From Phycisphaerales bacterium UBA2402 (GTDB lineage: Bacteria > Planctomycetota > Phycisphaerae > Phycisphaerales > UBA1924): 10,433 bases of DNA. The stretch spans positions 1 to 10,433 of the forward strand of contig DDSA01000252.1 in assembly GCA_002343715.1 (NCBI GenBank), read 5' to 3'. The stretch's first letter is position 1. Each line of letters opens with the position of its first letter. Of the stretch, positions 1 through 5,239 are shown piece after piece. The translations under genes and the position numbers were made by a program. The notes beneath the pieces were generated by a model. The model was not told the DNA's origin and made no database searches. It saw only the letters and a program-made list of their open reading frames with translations.

Positions 1-557
1 GCCAGCATGTTCGGCAGGTACTTGAGGAGCCACAGGGGGGGAAGATTGTTCATCCCCCCGCCGGATCCCTCGCCGACCGTGCCCCACGCTCGGACGGAAA
101 AGCCGTTGGCTTGTTCCAGTTCCTCGGGGGTGGGGGCGGGGCTTTTTGCGGTCACAAACGCCGCGGCGAGTTCGGGCACCTCCGCCGGGATCAGCCCGGC
201 CCCGATCTGGCACCCCAGCCGCTCGGAGGGGAAAGTGGGGGGAGTGCCCTCGGCCTCGCTGTGGATGCGGGTCGAGAGCGAGGCATCCTTGACGGCGACC
301 GCGGCGGCGATGACGGCCAGTTCGGTATCGCGGGCCATGACCTTTACAGCCTTGCGGTACGCCTTTGGGACGTAGTCTTTGGCGCCAACGGCCGCATCGA
401 CTTCGTACGCCACGCGGCAGGGGAAACTTTCGGGTGCGAAGCGCGAAATGAGTTTGGGCGGGCGTGGCCCATTTCGGAGCGCCTCCCAGAAGACCTCCGG
501 CCCGACCCCGCAGCCCGACACCACCCCCAACCCCGTAATGACCACACGACGCGACAT
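1..557 (-). CDS. beta-ketoacyl-ACP synthase, FabF-like (N-terminal part, cut by window edge)
   Basis: Condensing enzyme of type II fatty acid or related polyketide synthesis: it would join malonyl-ACP to a growing acyl chain in the cytoplasm. The visible 185 residues begin MSRRVVITGLGVVSGCG, the standard KAS I/II N-terminal strand and glycine loop, followed by FWEALRNG. At residues 168-185 is GGGMNNLPPLWLLKYLPNML, matching the stretch just before the nucleophile in FabF-type enzymes. The catalytic Cys and both His residues lie beyond the window, so activity cannot be judged. The start at 557 is fixed by this family N-terminus; no Shine-Dalgarno is visible before it. The gene is divergent from purM. 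Residues 95-160 are longer than in E. coli FabF, so it may belong to a planctomycete subfamily rather than being fabF itself. Family call firm; exact role open. Confidence 0.87.
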   Translation of the reverse strand, partial: MSRRVVITGLGVVSGCGVGPEVFWEALRNGPRPPKLISRFAPESFPCRVAYEVDAAVGAKDYVPKAYRKAVKVMARDTELAVIAAAVAVKDASLSTRIHSEAEGTPPTFPSERLGCQIGAGLIPAEVPELAAAFVTAKSPAPTPEELEQANGFSVRAWGTVGEGSGGGMNNLPPLWLLKYLPNML

Positions 558-666
558 GGGGTCAAGGGTAGGAAGCGGATCGGTGGGGGCACCGCGGCAT
601 GCCGGAATGGTTTGTCCAAGGGCAACCCCTTTCGCTGCGGGGCTTCTCCCTCTATCCTTGCGGCCC
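558..666. promoter_or_regulatory. divergent intergenic region between the ketoacyl synthase and purM; weak leaderless-type promoter candidate
   Basis: This 109-base gap must contain the start signals for both flanking genes. On the plus strand a TTTCGC (630-635) and a TATCCT (653-658) are 17 bases apart, a legal spacing for a sigma-70 promoter but a weak match. The second box ends only eight bases before the purM ATG, so such a transcript would start at or very near the start codon. No ribosome binding site is visible for either gene. I saw no strong promoter on the minus strand. Tentative. Confidence 0.25.
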
Positions 667-1782
667 ATGCCCGCCCCTCGAACCAAACTCACCTACGCCG
701 GCGCCGGTGTGGACATCGACCGGAAAGACGCCTTCACCGAGTCGCTGGACTCGATGCTCCGCAAGACGTTCACGGATCGTGTGATCCCCAACCCCGGCGG
801 GTTCGCGGGCCTTTTCCGGCTTGATTTCAACCATCGGCTCTTCGCGCGCAACTACAAGGACCCGGTGCTGGTGGCCTGCTGCGACGGGGTGGGCACGAAG
901 ATCAAACTCGCGGCGGAACTGGGTGTCTACGACACCGTGGGCATCGACCTGGTGGCGATGAACGTGAACGACCTGGTGGTGCAGGGGGCCGAGCCGCTGT
1001 TTTTTCTTGACTACATCGCCACCCCCGTGGTGGACACGGCGATGCTCAACGGGCTGGTGAGCGGCATCGCCGAGGCCTGCCGCCGCAGCGGGTGCGCCCT
1101 CTTGGGGGGCGAGACGGCCAACATGCCCGATGTCTACGCGAAGGGTGATTTCGACCTCGCCGGGTTCTGCGTGGGTGTGGTGGAGTTGAAGCGCGTGCAG
1201 AAGCCGACGCGCGTGCGCGCGGGGGATGTGATCCTGGGCCTGGCCAGCGACGGGGTTCACAGCAACGGTTACACCCTCGTGCGCGATGTGGTGAAGAAAG
1301 CCGGGCTGGACCTGTCGCGGGTCTACCCGGAACTCAACCCGCCGGTCAAGAAAGGGCGGGGACGATCGGAGCCGTCCCGCGAACTCACGCTCGGCGAGGT
1401 GCTGCTCACCCCGACGCGACTCTACGCGGACCCGATCGTGCGGCTGCTGCGGGGCTACCGCGTGAAGAACGTGGTTTCGGGCATGGCGCACATCACCGGC
1501 AGCGGGATCGGCGGGAATCTCTGCCGCGCCCTGCCCCCGACGCTGGACGCGAAGATCGACCCGAACGCGTGGGAGCGGCCCCCGGTCTTCGGGTTCCTGC
1601 AGAAGCACGGCCGGATCGACGATGAGGAGATGTACCGCGTCTTCAACCTCGGCATCGGGTACTGTGTGATCGTGGCCCCCGCCTTCGCCGATTCGGTGGC
1701 CGAGCAGCTCACGAAGTTCGGGGAACGGGTCTGCCGCATCGGCGAAGTGGTGAAGGGGAACGGAGAAGTGCGGATCAAGTAG
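667..1782 (+). CDS. purM: phosphoribosylformylglycinamidine cyclo-ligase (AIR synthetase)
   Basis: Catalyses the fifth step of de novo purine synthesis, ATP-dependent closure of FGAM to 5-aminoimidazole ribotide, in the cytosol as a homodimer. The 371 residues compare with 345 in E. coli. Family landmarks appear in order: KLTYAGAGVDID (7-18), the ATP-binding CDGVGTKIKLA (72-82), NDLVVQGAEPLFFLDYIA (101-118), GCALLGGETANMP (142-154), SDGVHSNGYTLVRDVV (194-209), LLTPTRLYADPI (246-257), AHITGSGIGGNL (274-285) and EMYRVFNLGIGYCV (321-334). The start at 667 fits the family N-terminus; the open frame runs further upstream only as low-similarity sequence. A basic insert near residues 222-240 explains most of the extra length. 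A few normally conserved positions differ (Asn152 where Glu is usual, Asp155 where Gly is usual). No other pur gene is adjacent. Confidence 0.97.
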   Translation: MPAPRTKLTYAGAGVDIDRKDAFTESLDSMLRKTFTDRVIPNPGGFAGLFRLDFNHRLFARNYKDPVLVACCDGVGTKIKLAAELGVYDTVGIDLVAMNVNDLVVQGAEPLFFLDYIATPVVDTAMLNGLVSGIAEACRRSGCALLGGETANMPDVYAKGDFDLAGFCVGVVELKRVQKPTRVRAGDVILGLASDGVHSNGYTLVRDVVKKAGLDLSRVYPELNPPVKKGRGRSEPSRELTLGEVLLTPTRLYADPIVRLLRGYRVKNVVSGMAHITGSGIGGNLCRALPPTLDAKIDPNAWERPPVFGFLQKHGRIDDEEMYRVFNLGIGYCVIVAPAFADSVAEQLTKFGERVCRIGEVVKGNGEVRIK

Positions 1783-1885
1783 AGTTCAGCCGGTACGAGA
1801 CGAGTGAGCGGAGGAGTTCGCGTGAAAGAGAACCCGTGACCGTTCTGAGGTGCGCAGCGGCCCCCGAGACCCGAGTGATGTTCCC

Positions 1886-2539
1886 GTGATTCTCCTCATC
1901 GACAACTACGACAGTTTCACCTGGAACCTCGTGCAGCGGCTGGGGGAGATCGATCCCTCACTCTCGGTGGAGCGCGACCTGCGGGTGGTGCGCAACGACC
2001 GCATCACGCCGGAAGAGGCCGAAACGATGAACGCGGGCCGCCCGCCCGACCGCATCATCATCTCGCCCGGCCCGTGCACGCCGAAGGAGGCGGGCGTTTC
2101 GGGCGCGGTTCTGGAGCGGTTCGCCGGCCGTGTGCCCATTCTCGGCGTCTGCCTCGGGCACCAGTGCATGGCGGCTGGGGCGGGGATGACGGTCACGCGG
2201 CACACGATCCCCATGCACGGCAAGACCAGCCCCATCCACCACGACAACACCGGGATCTTCACGGGGTTGTCGAACCCCTTTGTCGCCACCCGCTACCACT
2301 CGCTGGTGGTGCTGCCCGAGACCATTCCGACGCGTGCGCCGGGCGGGGACGGCTGGCTGGTCTCGGCCTGGGCCGTCGAGCGCGATGAACAGACCGGCGC
2401 GGAGCGGCGCGTGGTCATGGGCCTGCGACGCGCCTTCGCCGATCCGAAGGCGAAGATGATGGAGGGCGTGCAGTTCCATCCCGAGAGTTTCCTGACCATC
2501 GAAGGGCCGAAACTGCTGAAGAACTTCCTCGACGCGTGA
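1886..2539 (+). CDS. pabA: glutamine amidotransferase subunit of anthranilate / aminodeoxychorismate synthase (PabA/TrpG type)
   Basis: Class I glutamine amidotransferase that releases ammonia from glutamine for a chorismate-using partner (TrpE or PabB), serving tryptophan or folate synthesis. From the GTG at 1886 it is 217 residues, near the usual 190-200. Visible signatures: ILLIDNYDSFTWNLVQ at the N-terminus, oxyanion-loop region SPGPCTPKEAG (60-70), nucleophile elbow GVCLGHQ with Cys89, HGKTSPIHH (111-119), RYHSLVV (136-142), and the catalytic His198/Glu200 in GVQFHPES. The GTG at 1886 is preferred because the family starts exactly at this strand; an in-frame GTG at 1850 would add 12 uncharacteristic residues. 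Neither has a good Shine-Dalgarno. No trpE or pabB is nearby, so PabA and TrpG cannot be told apart here, and one protein may serve both pathways. It follows purM by about 100 bases on the same strand. Confidence 0.9.
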   Translation: MILLIDNYDSFTWNLVQRLGEIDPSLSVERDLRVVRNDRITPEEAETMNAGRPPDRIIISPGPCTPKEAGVSGAVLERFAGRVPILGVCLGHQCMAAGAGMTVTRHTIPMHGKTSPIHHDNTGIFTGLSNPFVATRYHSLVVLPETIPTRAPGGDGWLVSAWAVERDEQTGAERRVVMGLRRAFADPKAKMMEGVQFHPESFLTIEGPKLLKNFLDA

Positions 2540-2598
2540 GGTCGTGATCGGGTCATGCGTGAGAGCGGCTCTCCCGGTCGAGCCTCTCAGCCGGTGCC

Positions 2599-2624
2599 TT
2601 AGAAGTTCATGCAATCCGTTCTAA
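2599..2624. repeat. inverted repeat TTAGAA-N14-TTCTAA
   Basis: Perfect 6-base arms at 2599-2604 and 2619-2624 are separated by 14 bases. The arms are AT-rich in an otherwise GC-rich context and lie where composition begins to drop, 60 bases after the amidotransferase stop. It could be an operator, a hairpin or part of an island boundary. There is no independent support for any of these. Confidence 0.35.
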
Positions 2625-2670
2625 CCGACACCGCTGCGCGGCGACATGGACTGTCTCGGGAGTGATTGGG

Positions 2671-2686
2671 CGAATAGTGTTATTCG
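2671..2686. repeat. inverted repeat CGAATA-GTGT-TATTCG, candidate operator of the restriction-modification genes
   Basis: Perfect 6-base arms flank a 4-base spacer, centred about 130 bases upstream of the methyltransferase ATG. Short palindromes in this position are the typical binding sites of regulators of restriction-modification cassettes (C proteins or the methyltransferase itself). No C-protein gene is visible in the window, so any regulator would be the methyltransferase or a host protein. It may equally be a small RNA hairpin. Confidence 0.35.
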
Positions 2687-2780
2687 TTGATCGATTGGCC
2701 GCGATCTCCGAGTGCGGTCGTTCAGATCCAGCCGAGGTTGACCTATCCATCTCACCGGTTCGTGAGTGAGCGCCGCCCGA

Positions 2781-2797
2781 TAGAATCCGGTCAAGGG
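2781..2797 (+). promoter_or_regulatory. possible -10 box and ribosome binding site of the methyltransferase gene
   Basis: TAGAAT at 2781-2786 matches five of six bases of a sigma-70 -10 box. A weak TTCGTG at 2759-2764 sits 16 bases upstream as a possible -35. AAGGG at 2793-2797 is ten bases before the ATG. If used, this would place the transcript start just upstream of or within the ribosome site, giving a very short leader. Confidence 0.3.
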
Positions 2798-2807
2798 CAC
2801 GACCATC

Positions 2808-3671
2808 ATGAAAGCAGCAAAGACCAAAGCGCCGCAACGACAGATTCCTAAGCCCTGCATACACGATGCTCCGCGCAACTCCATCCTGCACGCGGATGCA
2901 CTCAAGGCTCTCATCGAGTTCCCCGCCGGACACATTGACCTCACAGTCTTCAGCCCGCCCTACGACGGGATCAGGGATTATGGCAAGAACTGGACGCTCG
3001 ATTACAAAACCCTTGGCTCGGAGCTGTTCCGCGTCACGACGGACGGCGGGGTGTGCGCGGTGGTCATCGGCGACGGCACCAGGGACTTCGCCAAGTCTCT
3101 GACCACGTTCCGCTGGGCTGTGGATTGGGTGGACCGAGCGGGTTGGCGGCTGTTTGAGTGCTGCATTTATCAGCGACACGGAAACCCGGGTGCATGGTGG
3201 AGCCGGCGGTTCCGAGTCGATCACGAGTACATCCTGATCTTCTTCAAAGGGGAGCGCCCGCGTCAGTTCGACAAATCGACGCTGATGGTCCCGTCAAAGC
3301 ACGCCGGCAAGATCTACTCGGGCACAGATCGCCTGACCAACGGAGGTTTCAAGAAGATCGACCCCAAGGCCGTCAACGACATGAAGTGCCGCGGTACCCT
3401 CTGGGAGTACGCCACGAGCAACACGGAAGGCAACCGGACCAAGCTGGAGCATCCGGCGACTTATCCGGACAGGCTCGCGGAGGATCTCATCCTGTGCTTC
3501 TCGAAGCCCGGCGACCTCGTTCTTGATCCGATGTGCGGCAGCGGCACCACCTGCGTCATAGCGGCGAGAAACAAGCGTGACTATCTCGGCATCGAGATCA
3601 ACGAGGAGTACCACCGCATCGCCATGAAGCGCATGCGGGAGGAGGTAGCGAATGACATCCGACTTTTCTGA
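2808..3671 (+). CDS. DNA methyltransferase, beta-class N4-cytosine/N6-adenine type, of a type II restriction-modification cassette
   Basis: Transfers a methyl group from S-adenosylmethionine to an exocyclic amino group in a specific DNA site, protecting the host from the partner nuclease. The 287 residues carry the motifs in beta-class order. Catalytic motif IV SPPY is at 49-52 with DGIRDYGKNW following. The motif X-like HPATYP is at 215-220, AdoMet-binding motif I DPMCGSGTT at 240-248, and GIEIN (motif II-like) at 261-265. The middle (about 120-200) would hold the target recognition region. SPPY occurs in N4-cytosine and in some N6-adenine enzymes, so the methylated base is uncertain. It overlaps the next gene by 20 bases. 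Hand-counted GC in one sampled line is 57%, against about 70% in a line of the HNH gene, and the rare isoleucine codon ATA is used. Both suggest transfer. Target site unknown. Confidence 0.92.
   Translation: MKAAKTKAPQRQIPKPCIHDAPRNSILHADALKALIEFPAGHIDLTVFSPPYDGIRDYGKNWTLDYKTLGSELFRVTTDGGVCAVVIGDGTRDFAKSLTTFRWAVDWVDRAGWRLFECCIYQRHGNPGAWWSRRFRVDHEYILIFFKGERPRQFDKSTLMVPSKHAGKIYSGTDRLTNGGFKKIDPKAVNDMKCRGTLWEYATSNTEGNRTKLEHPATYPDRLAEDLILCFSKPGDLVLDPMCGSGTTCVIAARNKRDYLGIEINEEYHRIAMKRMREEVANDIRLF
3638..3645 (+). promoter_or_regulatory. strong Shine-Dalgarno of the putative restriction endonuclease, inside the methyltransferase gene
   Basis: GGAGGAGG at 3638-3645 ends six bases before the ATG at 3652. 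It is the best ribosome site in the window and fixes the start of the downstream gene, which overlaps the methyltransferase by 20 bases. This layout couples translation of the nuclease to that of the methyltransferase. Confidence 0.75.
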
Positions 3672-4302
3672 AGACGCCGAAAAGGCCAAACAAGCGTTGG
3701 TCGACCTTCCTCGCGTATGGGAGGGCAAGAAATCGATCCTCGAGCTGAAGGCTGCCGATTACAACTGGCGTCAGATGGAATGGTGGGCGTTCTACTTCGA
3801 GCACCTTTGTCGGATGAGGCTTAAAGGGGTATTCCAGATCCCAGGCGAGCGGTTCGGCACGGTAGGGTTCGATCTCAAAGGCTCCGTGAACTGGGATTTG
3901 AAGGCGAAGGCCATCAAGTCCGACGCCCATACCTGCATATTGAACGATTGCCAGGCGATCGACAAGACCATAAGGAAGTACGGAGAGCACGGCGTGCTGA
4001 TCGCGTTATGCGATGTTGAGTACAACGACGTCAACCGCACGTTTCAGATGTGGCACAGCAAGCTCAAGGGCGGCCTGTCGGCCTACGAGAAAGCACGGCG
4101 ATCCCGAACATCGGTCTCGCGGTATCGCAAGACCAGGGCCGAACTCGTTGAACTCCTGTTTCTACGATTCGATCAATCATCGATCGGGCGCTTGGGCCGA
4201 ATGAACCAGGGCCGCAACTCGAACGGCAAGCCGAGACCGCCGAAGTACATGATCGAGCTCGAAGACCTGCGTGGCATTGTCGTGGATCGAGTCAGGTTCT
4301 GA
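3652..4302 (+). CDS. putative type II restriction endonuclease (PD-(D/E)XK-like), partner of the methyltransferase
   Basis: Unrecognised 216-residue protein, inferred to be the nuclease of the cassette. Two lines of evidence support this. First, it directly follows and overlaps a DNA methyltransferase, behind a strong ribosome site. Second, residues 72-84 read GFDLKGSVNWDLK, giving Asp74 and then Asp82-Leu-Lys84 on what look like two successive strands. This is the spacing of a PD-(D/E)XK metal site. An acidic aromatic helix QMEWWAFYFE (41-50) before it could supply the extra Glu seen in many such folds. The C-terminal third is basic (residues 145-200), as expected for DNA contact. There is no signal peptide or membrane segment. 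Rare codons such as TTA and ATA and hand-counted GC near 55% set it apart from the flanking genes. I cannot name a family or a recognition site; a non-nuclease accessory role is possible but less likely. Confidence 0.65.
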   Translation: MTSDFSEDAEKAKQALVDLPRVWEGKKSILELKAADYNWRQMEWWAFYFEHLCRMRLKGVFQIPGERFGTVGFDLKGSVNWDLKAKAIKSDAHTCILNDCQAIDKTIRKYGEHGVLIALCDVEYNDVNRTFQMWHSKLKGGLSAYEKARRSRTSVSRYRKTRAELVELLFLRFDQSSIGRLGRMNQGRNSNGKPRPPKYMIELEDLRGIVVDRVRF

Positions 4303-4476
4303 CGATCCTTTGCCACAAGTGGGTTCGTCCGTTCGCGTTGTGTGAGACCGATGATGCAAGACGCGGCCGCGTGTGATCGGACGTGCCATAGGCCGTGGGT
4401 TCATTCAACATCAAACGGTGAACGCACACCCGCAGCGCTAGGCTACTATTTCACGGGCAAGAAAGGCAGTTTGGGC
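4303..4476. other. intergenic region between the island and the HNH gene; weak promoter candidate
   Basis: I see no gene here. An open frame upstream of 4477 continues the HNH frame back to 4342, but its residues lack family character. TACTAT at 4444-4449 is a modest -10 candidate. A transcript starting near 4456 would carry AAAGG (4462-4466) ten bases before the ATG at 4477, which supports the shorter HNH start. No clear -35 is present. No terminator with a T-tract follows the endonuclease stop. Confidence 0.35.
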
Positions 4477-5220
4477 ATGGTCCGACGTCACGGGCAACCC
4501 CACGATGGTCAACCCGCCGCGCCGCACAGCGCGGAAGGTGTCCTGCCCGCTCACCTGAGTTCGCAGATCGCCGCGTACGCCGGCCAGGACCACAGCGAGG
4601 GGCTGGAGTCCAAGGTGCTGGTGCTGAACAAGGGGTACGCCGCGATGCGCGTGGTGACCGCCCGGCGGGCCTTCTGCCTGGTGGCCCGCAGCATCGCCGA
4701 GATCATCCACGTCGAGAGTCAGGACTCGGGCGCGATCATCAGTTACGACCTCGACAGCTGGATCGAGGTTTCGGCCCTGCAGCGAGAGTTCGAGCGCGAG
4801 CGGCACGACTGGGTGCGGACGGTGCGCTTCGAGATCGCCGTGCCGCGGATCATCCGGCTGCTGGGCTACGACCGCATCCCGGACCAGACGGTGAAACTCA
4901 ACCGTCGCAACCTCTTCGCGCGCGACCGCAACCAGTGCCAGTACTGCGGGCGGCACTTCCCCACGGCGGACCTGTCGATCGACCACGTCAAGCCCCGCTC
5001 GCAGGGCGGGCTTGACTCGTGGGACAACCTCGTGTGCGCGTGCATCCGTTGCAACGCCCGCAAGGGAGGCCGCACGCCCGACCAGGCGAGCATGAAACTG
5101 GTGCGCAGGCCGGTCCGGCCGGCCCGCAACCCGGTGATCGCTCTGCGCCTGGGCAGCGACAAGTACCGATCGTGGAAGGCCTTCCTCGACAACGCCTACT
5201 GGTCGGTCGAGCTGGGCTGA
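4477..5220 (+). CDS. HNH endonuclease family protein
   Basis: Member of the widespread bacterial HNH family whose N-terminus reads like KVLVLNKGYAAMRVVTARRA (46-65 here); its physiological role is generally unknown. The HNH beta-beta-alpha-metal module spans about 150-200. Zinc-binding pairs are Cys154/Cys157 (CQYC) and Cys189/Cys192 (CIRC). The catalytic Asp169-His170 lies in SIDHVKPRSQGG, Asn184 in WDNLV, and Asn193 plus Lys197 complete the pattern. All key residues are intact, so nuclease activity is plausible. From the ATG at 4477 it is 247 residues; the first 40 are low-similarity and rich in His, Pro and Gly. The GC-rich codon use matches the chromosome and not the adjacent island, so I treat it as a resident gene rather than part of the restriction cassette. 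Its stop is 19 bases from the stop of the convergent sugar dehydrogenase gene. Confidence 0.88.
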   Translation: MVRRHGQPHDGQPAAPHSAEGVLPAHLSSQIAAYAGQDHSEGLESKVLVLNKGYAAMRVVTARRAFCLVARSIAEIIHVESQDSGAIISYDLDSWIEVSALQREFERERHDWVRTVRFEIAVPRIIRLLGYDRIPDQTVKLNRRNLFARDRNQCQYCGRHFPTADLSIDHVKPRSQGGLDSWDNLVCACIRCNARKGGRTPDQASMKLVRRPVRPARNPVIALRLGSDKYRSWKAFLDNAYWSVELG

Positions 5221-5239
5221 GCCGTCCCCGGCCCTCGAA

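Larger units (their letters stand above)
2540..2807. other. AT-richer intergenic region leading into the restriction-modification cassette
   Basis: This 268-base stretch carries no gene I can support. It marks the change from GC-rich chromosomal sequence to the lower-GC island. It contains two perfect inverted repeats, listed separately (2599-2624 and 2671-2686). Near the methyltransferase start it has a possible -10 box TAGAAT at 2781-2786 and a Shine-Dalgarno-like AAGGG at 2793-2797, ten bases before the ATG at 2808. A short hairpin at about 2561-2573 (GAGAG-CGG-CTCTC) has no T-tract and is not a convincing terminator for the amidotransferase gene. Confidence 0.5.

Noticed and set aside
652..1608. 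A minus-strand open frame of 318 codons opposite purM
   Set aside because: It is rich in Arg, His and Val with no motifs. The plus strand is unmistakably purM.
2607..2944. Small minus-strand open frames in the region before the methyltransferase, possible C protein or hypothetical gene
   Set aside because: They run partly antisense to the methyltransferase, show no helix-turn-helix or other motif, and have no ribosome site.
2544..4380. Direct repeat GTGATCGG at 2544-2551 and 4373-4380 as target-site duplication of the island
   Set aside because: An 8-base match between two intergenic regions of this size is about what chance gives, and it is not at a precise island edge.
4340..4440. A tRNA-like GGTTCATTC segment after the endonuclease gene
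   Set aside because: No acceptor stem or anticodon arm can be folded around it.
4342..4476. Upstream extension of the HNH gene by 45 codons
   Set aside because: The residues lack family similarity, and a possible promoter and AAAGG site lie inside the stretch, favouring the ATG at 4477.
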